NCBI GenBank assembly: GCA_002506875.1
Contig: DAYJ01000066.1
Span: 1 to 24,285 of the forward strand
Length of the DNA: 24,285 nt
Reading direction: 5' to 3'
Source: Euryarchaeota archaeon UBA40
GTDB taxonomy: Archaea > Thermoplasmatota > Poseidoniia > Poseidoniales > Thalassarchaeaceae
Part shown: positions 8,293 to 18,042 of the stretch, piece by piece
Layout: each line of letters begins with the position of its first letter
How positions within the stretch are numbered: the stretch's first letter is position 1
Program-made: the position numbers and the translations under genes
The notes under the pieces: model-generated
What the model saw: the letters and a program-made list of their open reading frames with translations, nothing else
Told to the model about the DNA's origin: nothing
Database searches by the model: none

Positions 8293-9795
8293 TCAGAAGG
8301 AATCTAGACTGAATTGAGTCCCTGACACTTCTTCGCTTTCAGTGTCAAGGCTAACTGTTTCTCTATCCTCTTCGACAGGCTTAGTTTCAGGGATTGGAGT
8401 GGGTTCTGGTTCCACTGAAAACCGTTCAAGAATTTTCTTTCCCAAGGCGGAAGTTCGTCGAATCCCGTGGAGAGCGAGATGGTCTTCTGCCATTAGTCCG
8501 ATTCTTTGTGATAGTCGGATATCCTCTGGATTGCTAGCCATACGATCTTCATGCATTGCGAGTAGGATAGGGTAGAGGCTTTCCCGACCTGCGGCATGAC
8601 TCGTACCAACGGCTTCGGAGAGAATCTGATTCGCAGATCCAGTAGTCCACCCTTCACGTCCTCTACGAAGCGTATCTGGATAACTGACGTCGGGCCTAGA
8701 TTTCAGGCCCGGGGCTCGTGCTGCAGCACCCATCAGTTCGTAGGTCCAATACCATGCCCGGTATGCAGTTGATGCGAAGGTCTGACGATGTGACCATTCT
8801 GCGCGCTTCAGTGCTCGTACAGCCATGGCGAGGTCTTCATGTTCAGTTCGATTAATCGCAGTAGTCCAAGAGAGCCAAGTGCGTAGTTCAGATGGGCTTC
8901 TGTCCAGTTCACGAGCGACTGTTGCAGCGTCACGATTCGTAGGTGCCTCAAACATTCGTTTCACTCCTTCAAACACTTCGACATGTGCATCGCGTCGACC
9001 AATCTCAATCTGATCTAATGCTGATTGCAGATTGATATGGCCATTTTCAAAGGCGCATTGTAAATCGTTGATGAGAGCACGGATATCACCTGAGTTGTTA
9101 CGCACCATCGCGTCGAGAGCGGGGCCATCAATGCTAACTCCCTCCTCCTTGAGGACGCGTAGTGCGATGGTTTCTAGGTCCATCGCGGTCACACGCCGGA
9201 ATTCAATGATGTCGGCGTATTTGCGAATTCTCGTTTCGTTCGTACGCCAATCTGAACGACCATAGAGCCGCATTTTGTCATTACAGGTCATGATAACAGG
9301 TTGTTGTGTTTCTTCTAAGATGCGGAGAAGTTCTGCCTTTCCGCCACTGTCTCCTTTGAGGCCTCCTTCCTTCTCTGTATCGTAGGTTCGCTCGATTCTT
9401 TTTTCTGAAACTTTCCTGAACGATCCCCCTAGATGATCAACCTCGTCTAGGAGGATGAGTGTTCGGCTGGTATTCTGGCCAGCTGATGACCAACTGTCCA
9501 AAGAGGAATGAACAGCTCCACTCATTGCAGCCCGTCGTAGAACAGCGGCGTTGCGCTGCTCTGATGCATTGAGTTCGACAACGTTCCATCCAAATTCTGC
9601 CGCCGTTGCGTGTGCGATTGTTGTCTTTCCGATTCCAGGGGGTCCGACTAGTAAGAGTCCTTTTCTCTCTGGCGTCCCCTTCGACCAAGAACGAAGCCAT
9701 GTCTCGATTCGTTTTCTCGGCCCGTCGTTTCCGACGAGTGCTGCCATCCGGTCGGGGCGATGTCTCTCGCTCCAATCCTCGGAGGTGTTCTCCAT
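8293..9795 (-). CDS. rfcL: Replication factor C large subunit
   Basis: 500-residue AAA+ clamp-loader large subunit; with RFC small subunits it opens and loads PCNA at primer-template junctions. Seen, numbering from ATG 9795: the RFC-type N terminus WSERHRPD, Walker A GPPGIGKTT at 51-59, Walker B LILLDEVD at 113-120, sensor 1 TCND at 170-173, then the RFC lid and collar helices. The segment between Walker B and sensor 1 is longer than usual by roughly 20 residues, rich in charge and glycine. A Pro/Glu-rich tail ends in QFSLDSF, a PIP-box-like QxxLxxF with which the protein terminates. An alternative ATG at 9828 adds 11 residues and starts three bases after glyS ends; I prefer 9795 because the family begins close to the W-x-E-K/R-x-R-P motif. 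Likely cotranscribed with glyS. Confidence 0.95.
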   Translation of the reverse strand: MENTSEDWSERHRPDRMAALVGNDGPRKRIETWLRSWSKGTPERKGLLLVGPPGIGKTTIAHATAAEFGWNVVELNASEQRNAAVLRRAAMSGAVHSSLDSWSSAGQNTSRTLILLDEVDHLGGSFRKVSEKRIERTYDTEKEGGLKGDSGGKAELLRILEETQQPVIMTCNDKMRLYGRSDWRTNETRIRKYADIIEFRRVTAMDLETIALRVLKEEGVSIDGPALDAMVRNNSGDIRALINDLQCAFENGHINLQSALDQIEIGRRDAHVEVFEGVKRMFEAPTNRDAATVARELDRSPSELRTWLSWTTAINRTEHEDLAMAVRALKRAEWSHRQTFASTAYRAWYWTYELMGAAARAPGLKSRPDVSYPDTLRRGREGWTTGSANQILSEAVGTSHAAGRESLYPILLAMHEDRMASNPEDIRLSQRIGLMAEDHLALHGIRRTSALGKKILERFSVEPEPTPIPETKPVEEDRETVSLDTESEEVSGTQFSLDSF

Positions 9796-9831
9796 CGTCC
9801 CTTGTTGCCATCGGATGGCCTTGAACATTGG

Positions 9832-11562
9832 TCAGTTGAAATTGTCTGAGAGCGTTCGGAATCGTAGTTGTTCCAAGAGATCATCGATAGTAATTCGAAT
9901 CTGACTTTGATTATCTCTACTCCTTACGGTGATGGTTCTGTCTTCAATCGTTTGATAATCGACTGTAATAGCCCACGGTATTCCAATTTCGTCAGCTCTT
10001 GCATAGCGTCGACCAATCGACTTTCCAAAGGCATCGATGGTTGGAACTAGCCCAGGGATTGAGCAGATATCTCGGAACAAAGATTCGGCCATTCCAGGCA
10101 TTCCGTCCTTGTTGAAGAGTGGCAAGACGACAGCATCGTAGGGTGCAACATCTTCGGGTAGACGCATGATGTCATAGGATTCCCCTTCCTTTTCGATACG
10201 ATTGAATGAATGATCCATCATGTGCCAGATAATTCGGTCAATACCGAAGGCTGGTTCGATAACATGAGGGGTGAACCATTCACCATTAATGGTGTATCTG
10301 ACTCGCCTTGATTCGACCATTCCATCTTCAATTGTGACCACGTTTCCGTTTGTTAATGTCAGAGGGAATGGTGTCGATTCAGGTGCTTCTTCGATCGCTT
10401 CAAGAGCTTCTATCACCATCTTTGCCTCGCCCCTGAATGCCGGGCCAATTTGAGCTTGTACAGGAGCCCAAGTGGTCTTATCGACGTGTATGGGTTCTGG
10501 ATATTCTCTCCAAGCCCGTAATTCTGTACTTCCTGAAGCTGAAGCATGTGCCTCCAGATCGTAGCATCCTCGATGAGCAATACCTACACATTCAATCCAG
10601 CCGTAACAGCCATGAATTTCAAGATCCCAGCAGTCGGAAGCGTAGTGTGCCATTTCATCCTGCTCATGTTGCCTGAATCGCATCCGGTTTGGGTCAATAC
10701 CGAGTTGAATCATTAGTCGGTATGTTTCCAGCATGAAATGGCCTACGACGGGATGTCGAACTATACCTGCTTCCAAGGCAGGAATCATTTCAGAAGACAA
10801 TGGTTCAGAGTGATCCCCTTTTGGATCTGGGATGAGGTTGATTGGGACATCGTTTCTAGCAACTTCCGTGAGATCGACATCTGCTTCGGGATCGATGAAG
10901 TACTCAAGTTCAGCCATATTGAATTCACGCTGCCGAATCATTCCCTGGCGCGGGCTAATCTCGTTACGGTACCCCTTCCCAACTTGCACTGCTCCAAAGG
11001 GTAACCGCTGCTTGAAGTGGCGATAAATCGAAGGGTAGTTGGTAAACATCCCTTGGGCTGTTTCGGGGCGGAGAAAGGCGCTACGTCCTGTTCCTACTGG
11101 GCCTATTGAGGTAGGGAACATGAGGTTCATCGGTGCGCTACCAGCCCAATCATTGGCTGAACAGGATGGGCATTCAATGGAATGTTCTGAGAGGGCTGTA
11201 TCAAGTTGAGTCGCATCTAACGCATCCGGATTTTTCACATGCCCCTCTAGCAGTTGGTCTGCCCGTTCCACGGCTTCACATGATTGACACTGAACAGCAT
11301 GATCGTTGAATGCACCCACATGTCCACTCGCTTCAAGCACCTGGTGAGGGGTTACTGTTGGACTATTGATCTCGACAATGTTTCCAAGTCGAAGCCAGTG
11401 GTGTAACCAAATTTCTTGAGTCCGCCTAAGGATACGCCCACCCACGGGGCCGTAATCGAATAGACCGGCGACTCCCCCGTATAGTTCGAATGCGGGTCGA
11501 ACGACACCTCGTCGCTTGAACATCGCCATCAGGGTCTGGACCCTGTCCTCGTTCTCACTCAT
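9832..11562 (-). CDS. glyS: Glycyl-tRNA synthetase (archaeal/eukaryotic alpha2 type)
   Basis: 576-residue class II aminoacyl-tRNA synthetase that charges tRNA-Gly. The N-terminal GlyRS block RPAFELYGGVAGLFDYGP begins at 22. A putative zinc-binding insertion has CQSC at 92-95 and CPSC at 131-134. FRPETAQGMF at about 163-172 is the GlyRS signature. Motif 2 (GKGYRNEISPRQGMIRQREF) starts at 195 and motif 3 is EPAFGIDRI near 440. The anticodon-binding domain fills about the last 100 residues. The length and the absence of a separate beta subunit fit the alpha2 type. Its ATG faces the Lhr gene across the largest spacer of the window. rfcL follows within a few bases, so one promoter upstream of glyS probably serves both. 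Confidence 0.97.
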   Translation of the reverse strand: MSENEDRVQTLMAMFKRRGVVRPAFELYGGVAGLFDYGPVGGRILRRTQEIWLHHWLRLGNIVEINSPTVTPHQVLEASGHVGAFNDHAVQCQSCEAVERADQLLEGHVKNPDALDATQLDTALSEHSIECPSCSANDWAGSAPMNLMFPTSIGPVGTGRSAFLRPETAQGMFTNYPSIYRHFKQRLPFGAVQVGKGYRNEISPRQGMIRQREFNMAELEYFIDPEADVDLTEVARNDVPINLIPDPKGDHSEPLSSEMIPALEAGIVRHPVVGHFMLETYRLMIQLGIDPNRMRFRQHEQDEMAHYASDCWDLEIHGCYGWIECVGIAHRGCYDLEAHASASGSTELRAWREYPEPIHVDKTTWAPVQAQIGPAFRGEAKMVIEALEAIEEAPESTPFPLTLTNGNVVTIEDGMVESRRVRYTINGEWFTPHVIEPAFGIDRIIWHMMDHSFNRIEKEGESYDIMRLPEDVAPYDAVVLPLFNKDGMPGMAESLFRDICSIPGLVPTIDAFGKSIGRRYARADEIGIPWAITVDYQTIEDRTITVRSRDNQSQIRITIDDLLEQLRFRTLSDNFN

Positions 11563-11767
11563 GATTATCTATCGCTTGGCACGCCGCTTCTCAATCCTTC
11601 GCACTGAAATGGCCTCAAGACCATCTCATTTGGATTCATAATAGGTATGGCATCACTTGCAACTCAAATTCTCATGTTCAATAGGTGAGTAAAGTGTAAT
11701 CTGTTTGGATAGCGTTATAACCTCGTTCAGGTGCCGTCCAGACGCCGATTTGGAAAAGGATTCAACA
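11563..11767. other. Divergent glyS/lhr intergenic region
   Basis: About 205 bases separate the two divergent starts, the longest non-coding stretch in the window. It contains the TTATAA element described separately and AT-rich stretches around 11630-11700. I found no tRNA-like cloverleaf, obvious riboswitch or inverted repeat in it. The in-frame extension of the helicase upstream of ATG 11768 (from 11705) looks non-conserved. It presumably holds promoters for both units. Confidence 0.5.
11715..11720 (+). promoter_or_regulatory. Candidate TATA box of the lhr gene
   Basis: TTATAA lies 48 bases before ATG 11768. A transcript starting about 25 bases downstream of it would have a leader of some 25 bases. 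No clear BRE is visible. The position is plausible for an archaeal promoter, but the evidence is a short motif only. Confidence 0.35.
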
Positions 11768-14700
11768 ATGGAACCAGTATATGCAACAGAGCCTGCGGAA
11801 ACGCAGGATTTACTCGATTCCCTCTGCCCTCCCGTTAGGAATTGGTTCAAGGATAAATTTCCTGATTTCACAGACCCTCAGAAATTGGCAATACCGGCTC
11901 TTCAGCGTGGCGATCATCTTCTCCTCTGTTCTCCGACTGGAAGTGGAAAGACTCTGACAGCATTCCTAAGCATAATCGATGACCTTGTCCGACGTTCAAT
12001 GGAAGGCACTCTGGAGAAAGCAATCCATTGCGTTTACATCTCTCCGATTAAGGCGCTGGCAAATGATATCCAACGCAATCTGATTGATCCTCTACGGGAG
12101 ATTAAGGAGACTTATCTCCCCAATAGGGCACAGGACATAGTAGTCGGTCTCAGAACTGGAGATACTCCGCAGTCGGAACGTCAGAAGATGCTCAGGCATC
12201 CTCCTCATATCCTCATTACTACTCCTGAATCACTTGCCCTAGCAGTCGGCTCTAAGCGATTCAGGCCGATTCTTCAGAATCTGAGGTACATGGTTGTTGA
12301 TGAGATGCATTCCATGGTTCCAACAAAGAGGGGGACTCATCTCGCCCTTACTCTCGCCCATTTGGACCATACGATTTCCAAGCCTGTGCAGAGAATAGGT
12401 ATCTCTGCAACTATGGAACCATTGTCTACAGTCGCAGATTTCCTCGTCTCATCGAGTAGTTCCATCGACACTCGCCCGGTCCAGATTGCTCACGTTTCAG
12501 GATCGAGAAAACTCGATTTAGACATTATTCTACCAGCACGAGATTTCAATGTCCGGCCTCTGAAGGAGATTCTGGATCTGAATATCCCTCACATTCGGAC
12601 TTTGGTTGAGGCTCACAATACCACACTTGTATTTGCAAACACGAGGAAGATGACTGAGGTCATTGTTCAGAAGTTGAGGGTAGCTGGCGTCCAGGGTGTC
12701 GAAGGCCACCATGGTTCAATGGACAAGAAAATCCGCTTGGATGTGGAGCAGCGTCTGAAACGCGGTGAACTTCGTTGTGTTGTGTCTTCGTCCAGCCTTG
12801 AGATGGGAATAGACATCGGTTCTGTCGACATGGTAGTTCAAGTTGGTTCTCCTGGAAGTATCGCAACCGCTTTGCAGAGGGTTGGCCGGGCAGGTCACCA
12901 GGTAGGTGGAGTGCCAAGAGCACGAATGCTACCTACGAGTCCACATGATCTCCTTGAATTGGTGGCTCTACAGAATGCAATCCTTACCGGTCGAATGGAT
13001 CAACTTCGTTTCCCTGAACGTTGTCTCGATGTGGTAGCCCAGTTCCTCATTGGACTTGTTATTCAACAAGAGTGGGATATCGATGAGGCGTACGAACTCG
13101 TCGTCTCTTCATGGCCTTACAGAGAACTTGGTTATGACGATTTTATCGAGGTACTTGACATGCTCCATGAAGAGCGACGTGTCTGGGTAGATTGGGAGGA
13201 GAATATTTACTCAAAGCGTGGATTCAGTCAGATGATTTACTACACCAACATCGGGACAATTTCTGCAGATAATAACTACCTAGTTTTCACTCAGGATGGT
13301 ACCCTCGTTGGTCAGCTTTCATCATCTTTCGTTCAGAACCTCCGAGGTGGAGATGTTTTCCTTCTTGGAGGACAAACCTACCGTGTCCATGCAATCAACT
13401 CAACACGTGTGAATGTGAGTCCAGTCACCGGGCATCGTCCTACAGTTCCATCGTGGACAGGGGAGGCTATGAGTCGGACACGGGAACTTTCAGATGCTGT
13501 TCTTGAAGTCCTAGATCAAGTTGCTAGAGTAGTTCGTATCCAGAAGGACCCGCGGCAAGTGTTTGAACAGATCTACAGGTTGAGTTCGCCTGTTTCTAAC
13601 AGTCTAGCAGAGTTCCTTGAGGAACATCTCCGTGAGACATTCCTAGTACCTACTCCACATCGTATTCTTGTTGAGGAAATTGAGGGCAGTATGCCCACTT
13701 ATGTTGTCACAACATGCCGTGGTAGAGCTTTCAACATGGCGCTTGGTAATCTCTTTGCCGCCTTAGCTGAAGCTGATGAAATCAAAGTTATTGAAGCATC
13801 GTTCGATGAAAACGGCTTCCTTCTCAAACTGACTAAAGAGGTCAACATAGGTCTTGTTCCTGGTCTTCTAAGCGAAGGAAATGGCCGTGAGATAATCCGT
13901 AAATTCCTCATTGATTCACAATTATTCCAGAAGCGCTTCCGAGAGGTTGCTTCTAGAAGTATGATTATTCCACGCCGGATTGGAGCCGATGAGGTTAGCC
14001 CTCAACAATTCCAACAGAAGGCTGAAGCCCTCCTACGGAAACACCGGCAGATGGATTCAGGCGATTCATTGCTAATCAAGGAGGCAGAGAATGAAATTTA
14101 CCATAGCGATCTTGACTTGCCTGCACTTGAGGAATTCATCCAAGATATGGCTAACGATAATGTCACAATGGTCCACTCTAGAGTAAAGCTTCCATCTCCT
14201 CTCGGAATGAATCTGTACATCTCTGCCTTCCAAGATCTCCTCTCAATGAGGACTAAGGCGTTCCTAGTCAAAGACATCGATCCAGTTATTCTCCGTCGCC
14301 TCCTTGGAAAGAGATCTTTGCATACAGATCTCAATCCTGAGCGTATCGATCGCTACTATACTGACAAAGTACCTGCTCCAATGAGCCCCGATGATCTGTT
14401 ACGATTGATGGATGTAGGCGGAGGTCTTCAGGAGGATTCGGATCATCCTCTCTATGTAGAAAAACTGAGTTCAGTTTCTCCATCTACTCTCCGAAGTTGG
14501 GTAGAGGAACTGGCTCAAGCAGGACGAATTATGAGGATTCGTGGAACTGGTAGTGACCAAATTGATGGCAAATGGTTCTCAAAGTCCATGGCTGGAGTTC
14601 ATGGAACGCTTGGTTGTTTAGCCACTGCCGGGGCCTCAGACATGGACAACGTCCGAGAGTTGTATACTGGTAACCTCTTCTTCCAGGCAACTTCGAGCGT

Positions 14701-17071
14701 GAATGATTCTGATTGGGAAGATGTAGGACTTAGTGACCCTCATGAGTGCCTCCGTGTGAAGATACTCGACCTCCTTGGTTCTGAAGGTCCAAAGCCGGCT
14801 GACGTTCTCGTTGAGAGACTTCCATTTCCAAAGAGACAGATTGAGGTTATACTGCATGAACTTGAGGTGCGCAACTTACTTTCAGTCGGCTTCTACAAGC
14901 AGACAAAGGATGGAGAATACATCCTACGAGTAGATGAATACAAAATCACAGGGGGTAAGGAGGACGTCATAGAGGCACGAACGATTCAGAACCTCCTATT
15001 GGACAAGTCATTCTCAAACTGTGAAGACCCACTTGACGTGATGAGAAATCACATCATGCTTTCGAAGCAAGAGGAATTACTGTACCGTTCACCAGACTAT
15101 CGTTTCGGAGATTGGGCCGACATCAAACACGATTCTGACGTGGTCATGGGTCGGTTGTTGAACAACCGTATTGGATACACTCTGAAGGAGGAGATTCCGT
15201 TGATTTTGGGGCTCCGTCCTCCAGCATGGCGTGGCTCCAATGAGGAACGTCTGCTTGAGATGGTGCCAAGTGATCGTAATGTGGAGCGTAAGGAACTCGA
15301 AGTCGCCTTCTTGAGGTCATATGGTTCGGAGCAGGCTGAGAAGGGTAAGCGAGACTTCCGGAATGCAATTGGTAATCTTGATCGTTCACTTAGTGTAGCT
15401 AAGCAGTACAAAGTGGTGCCAAACAGGAAGCGCTCATTGTCATTGTTCCATCGAGTGAGTGACGTTTACGAGCCGATGTCTTTCGAGGAGGCATTGGGGA
15501 TATACGTCAATCGCATGGGTCCGATTCGCCTCTATACAATTAGAAACAACGTCACAAGGGCAGTCGAGGAGATTGCTGAAACTTTACGTGTACTCGAGGA
15601 CAAGGGTATCATCGAGAAGGTCATCACTCTACAACCGGATCCAATTGAGTTCTATGCCTCACCTGAGGATGCACGACGCTTGCGAGGTTACCGTGAAGAA
15701 GATCGTACTCTCCGTATTCTCACCCAGAGTGATCCATATTGCAGTCGCTTCATCCAGGAGATTCGCTTCGTACTTCGGGACGGTTGGTACAGGCCTGTGT
15801 TCAAAGGCGTTGATCCGATAGGTCGGATTCTGATGTACAAGGTGAATGATTATCTCGAAATCAAGGATATTCAGGTACCTCATGCTTACTTAGATGAGTT
15901 TGGTACTGAGTTCAATCGACTATTGGATAACTTCAGGGATCAACTAATCGATGTTTCAGTTCTCCATAACTTCAATGGTCAAACGATTCCAGAAGCTCCG
16001 ACAGAGATTCAGAAACTCGTAGAAAGCCTCGGTTTCATCCCGATGAATGACCAGCGTAACAGATACATCCGCGGAGGCGTGGTTGCGACCCGTGAGAAGA
16101 GTATCATTCATCGTTCATTATTCAAGATCCATAATTTGCATCAGGTGACTCGGAAAGAGAATGAGATGAAGGCAGTCATGGAAATGGATGAGGTTAGGGA
16201 CACAATCGCCTTACGGGGTCGTTGTGAGGTTATGAGGGCCGATCTTGATGCTATGGCTGCGGCTAATCAATTACATCAGGGAACAAATCTGCGTCGTCAT
16301 CTTGTTTGGTCGTCCTACGATCATTTCCAACGATTGCTAATGATACGGAATATGCCTGCTCCTGAGGAACTTCAGGATGTCCTTGATGCCTTCACAGAGA
16401 ATACAGATCCACGTGCTTACATGGAGCGATATGCGATGAAGAGAGCGGAATTCCGCAAGTTGATCCAACCTCTGTTACGTTCAGGCTACATGGTGCAAGA
16501 TTATCGTGGTGGATTCAAAGTAGTCCATGCTAAACCTGAATACGATGTGTGGGAGGAAAAGAAATCCTATCTCAAAGATCAGATTCTGAAATACCCTGTT
16601 GTTTCCATGAAGCAGATGGAACGCTTGGTTGGTGCATCATTTAAGCCTGAGGAAATAGCCCAAGTACTCCATGATATGGAGGACTCCGGAGAGCTCGTCA
16701 AAGGGTTCCTTACAGTAGATTCTGCAGAGATTCAGTGGGGTCAGCCTGACTTGATTGAAGAGGGTGAATCACTCGATCCGATGCGGGATTTCGTCATGCC
16801 TCCTTCAGACCCTCTCCTACCTTACTTCAGTGGGATGCTTAGAGAGAGGTTTGGTTTCGGTTCTGCCTACATCGTCTTCCATAAGGAAGATGCAGTTGCT
16901 GCGTTCAAGGCTAATACTCGCGACGATGTGTTCGACATCACTGACTTCAACGGTGATCCAGATACTGAGAGACAGGTGCTGCGCGTGATGAAAGAGTTCG
17001 CATGGGAACACAATATGCCTCTTGTTGGGCGTATGTTCGAGAAACTCAAGTCGCGGATCGCAAGTCGCTGA
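11768..17071 (+). CDS. lhr: Lhr-family superfamily 2 helicase with a very long C-terminal extension
   Basis: 1767-residue ATP-dependent helicase, implicated by its family in DNA repair and recombination. The N-terminal SF2 core has SPTGSGKT (motif I, 55-62), SPIKALAND (Ia), TPESLA (Ib), DEMH (motif II, 178-181), SAT (motif III, 213-215) and QRVGRAGH (motif VI, 370-377). It is followed by the Lhr winged-helix and core region to about 870. The remaining 900 or so residues contain several winged-helix-like stretches (for example around 1230-1300 and 1560-1640) but no domain I can name. Typical archaeal Lhr ends after about 850-950 residues; bacterial Lhr proteins of about 1500 also carry a C-terminal domain. 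I start at ATG 11768, six residues shorter in disorder than the 11705 start and downstream of a possible TATA box. Its last 26 bases overlap the convergent sortase-like gene. Confidence 0.92.
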   Translation: MEPVYATEPAETQDLLDSLCPPVRNWFKDKFPDFTDPQKLAIPALQRGDHLLLCSPTGSGKTLTAFLSIIDDLVRRSMEGTLEKAIHCVYISPIKALANDIQRNLIDPLREIKETYLPNRAQDIVVGLRTGDTPQSERQKMLRHPPHILITTPESLALAVGSKRFRPILQNLRYMVVDEMHSMVPTKRGTHLALTLAHLDHTISKPVQRIGISATMEPLSTVADFLVSSSSSIDTRPVQIAHVSGSRKLDLDIILPARDFNVRPLKEILDLNIPHIRTLVEAHNTTLVFANTRKMTEVIVQKLRVAGVQGVEGHHGSMDKKIRLDVEQRLKRGELRCVVSSSSLEMGIDIGSVDMVVQVGSPGSIATALQRVGRAGHQVGGVPRARMLPTSPHDLLELVALQNAILTGRMDQLRFPERCLDVVAQFLIGLVIQQEWDIDEAYELVVSSWPYRELGYDDFIEVLDMLHEERRVWVDWEENIYSKRGFSQMIYYTNIGTISADNNYLVFTQDGTLVGQLSSSFVQNLRGGDVFLLGGQTYRVHAINSTRVNVSPVTGHRPTVPSWTGEAMSRTRELSDAVLEVLDQVARVVRIQKDPRQVFEQIYRLSSPVSNSLAEFLEEHLRETFLVPTPHRILVEEIEGSMPTYVVTTCRGRAFNMALGNLFAALAEADEIKVIEASFDENGFLLKLTKEVNIGLVPGLLSEGNGREIIRKFLIDSQLFQKRFREVASRSMIIPRRIGADEVSPQQFQQKAEALLRKHRQMDSGDSLLIKEAENEIYHSDLDLPALEEFIQDMANDNVTMVHSRVKLPSPLGMNLYISAFQDLLSMRTKAFLVKDIDPVILRRLLGKRSLHTDLNPERIDRYYTDKVPAPMSPDDLLRLMDVGGGLQEDSDHPLYVEKLSSVSPSTLRSWVEELAQAGRIMRIRGTGSDQIDGKWFSKSMAGVHGTLGCLATAGASDMDNVRELYTGNLFFQATSSVNDSDWEDVGLSDPHECLRVKILDLLGSEGPKPADVLVERLPFPKRQIEVILHELEVRNLLSVGFYKQTKDGEYILRVDEYKITGGKEDVIEARTIQNLLLDKSFSNCEDPLDVMRNHIMLSKQEELLYRSPDYRFGDWADIKHDSDVVMGRLLNNRIGYTLKEEIPLILGLRPPAWRGSNEERLLEMVPSDRNVERKELEVAFLRSYGSEQAEKGKRDFRNAIGNLDRSLSVAKQYKVVPNRKRSLSLFHRVSDVYEPMSFEEALGIYVNRMGPIRLYTIRNNVTRAVEEIAETLRVLEDKGIIEKVITLQPDPIEFYASPEDARRLRGYREEDRTLRILTQSDPYCSRFIQEIRFVLRDGWYRPVFKGVDPIGRILMYKVNDYLEIKDIQVPHAYLDEFGTEFNRLLDNFRDQLIDVSVLHNFNGQTIPEAPTEIQKLVESLGFIPMNDQRNRYIRGGVVATREKSIIHRSLFKIHNLHQVTRKENEMKAVMEMDEVRDTIALRGRCEVMRADLDAMAAANQLHQGTNLRRHLVWSSYDHFQRLLMIRNMPAPEELQDVLDAFTENTDPRAYMERYAMKRAEFRKLIQPLLRSGYMVQDYRGGFKVVHAKPEYDVWEEKKSYLKDQILKYPVVSMKQMERLVGASFKPEEIAQVLHDMEDSGELVKGFLTVDSAEIQWGQPDLIEEGESLDPMRDFVMPPSDPLLPYFSGMLRERFGFGSAYIVFHKEDAVAAFKANTRDDVFDITDFNGDPDTERQVLRVMKEFAWEHNMPLVGRMFEKLKSRIASR

Positions 17072-18011
17072 TAGGCTTGATCAGTCGCATGATGTGCCTG
17101 TGCATCTCTGGAAGGAGATCGAAAAGAACGAGTGCCATTAGGAACATTGCGAATAAGGAACCAGCCTTGGCTGCATATGAGTGTGCAAAGTCGAACATTG
17201 TGATGCCGAGGAGGTCCCACTGAGGATACGTGGTATGGAGCCAGACGATACCTGCATTCCGGAATGTGTTGAGAACAAAGATAGTGGGGACCGTCACAAG
17301 AAGTGCTCTCATTCTGCGTTGCCATGGGGCCGTTCGGATTGCGAATAGAGCACCAATGAATACAGCCATCGACTGCGCTGCTGAACAGGCCATTACGAAA
17401 CTGACACTGGGTTGACCTGATGTTTCATCCAACAAGGGGGTATGGAATCCAGCCTCACCTAGTTGTTGAGTGAGTATCCAACGATTACCTTCCCACTCGG
17501 ACCAGAGTACATCCGCAGTACCTGTGTCTACTAGCATGGCGCCGATAACATATCCATCGTGGCCAGAAAATGCAAGGAATGTGTTTGCACTCCATGCTGT
17601 AATCCATACCGCTATCACATTGAAAATTGGGACATGAGCCATGATTAGATACGGCCCTGTTGCCAAAGCGATAGCTCCCCTGGCCCATATCAGGGCTTCA
17701 TCTTCAATCCCTCGAGATATGTTTCGTCCATCCCACACTGCGACTGCGATTGTGAGGGGAAGGCCAGCAGCAGTCATTAGGATAAGTACTGGATCTTGAA
17801 TTTCGACGTAGTGTGGGACATCCATGTAAAAGTGTAAACCAATCATAGGCCAGCCGATGATGGCCAAGATACTACCTTTTGATGAGGCGCGAAAATGCCC
17901 AAAACCAAGCAGAATAACTCCAAGTGCACCAAACAAGAGTTTGAGTTCCGAGTTCTCAATGGCTAACGCGGAGGCGAGGCCGTGAAGAATCTCGATAATC
18001 GGGTCATCCAC
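17046..18011 (-). CDS. Archaeosortase/exosortase-family membrane protein
   Basis: About 321 residues from GTG 18011, with around eight hydrophobic segments. The family's three invariant positions are visible: Cys209 in MACSAAQS, Arg251 in LNTFRNAG and His277 in DFAHSYAA, each at a membrane edge. Archaeosortases and exosortases are thought to cleave C-terminal sorting tails (PGF-CTERM, PEP-CTERM) and attach the protein to lipid at the cell surface. The Cys-Arg-His set is the exosortase pattern; Haloferax ArtA uses Arg at the third position. The start is uncertain: GTG 18077 would give 343 residues but overlaps the divergent gmhA, and the added residues are Cys-rich and non-hydrophobic, so I prefer GTG 18011. 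The 3' end overlaps lhr by 26 bases. No obvious substrate protein is in this window. Confidence 0.82.
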   Translation of the reverse strand: MDDPIIEILHGLASALAIENSELKLLFGALGVILLGFGHFRASSKGSILAIIGWPMIGLHFYMDVPHYVEIQDPVLILMTAAGLPLTIAVAVWDGRNISRGIEDEALIWARGAIALATGPYLIMAHVPIFNVIAVWITAWSANTFLAFSGHDGYVIGAMLVDTGTADVLWSEWEGNRWILTQQLGEAGFHTPLLDETSGQPSVSFVMACSAAQSMAVFIGALFAIRTAPWQRRMRALLVTVPTIFVLNTFRNAGIVWLHTTYPQWDLLGITMFDFAHSYAAKAGSLFAMFLMALVLFDLLPEMHRHIMRLIKPISDLRSAT

Positions 18012-18032
18012 ACCTGTGCGTTTTCCCCAACC

Positions 18033-18042
18033 TGTAAATAAG
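18033..18042. promoter_or_regulatory. Shared AT-rich promoter element between sortase-like gene and gmhA
   Basis: TGTAAATAAG is the only AT-rich block in the roughly 50-base divergent spacer. Its centre is about 23 bases before gmhA ATG 18061 and about 26 bases before GTG 18011 on the other strand. This is TATA-box distance for leaderless transcripts in both directions. Read in reverse it gives CTTATTTACA, also TATA-like. Suggestive only. Confidence 0.35.

Noticed and set aside
11705..11767. Upstream in-frame start for the Lhr protein
   Set aside because: The added 21 residues show no family similarity and include the candidate TATA box; ATG 11768 is a better start.
15459..15821. 120-residue plus-strand open frame inside lhr
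   Set aside because: An out-of-frame shadow within the continuous helicase frame; composition is Ser/Arg-rich and no motif is visible.
16867..17325. 152-residue minus-strand open frame across the lhr/sortase junction
   Set aside because: It overlaps the lhr 3' end and the sortase-like gene in another frame, has no domain or plausible helix, and would conflict with two well-supported genes.
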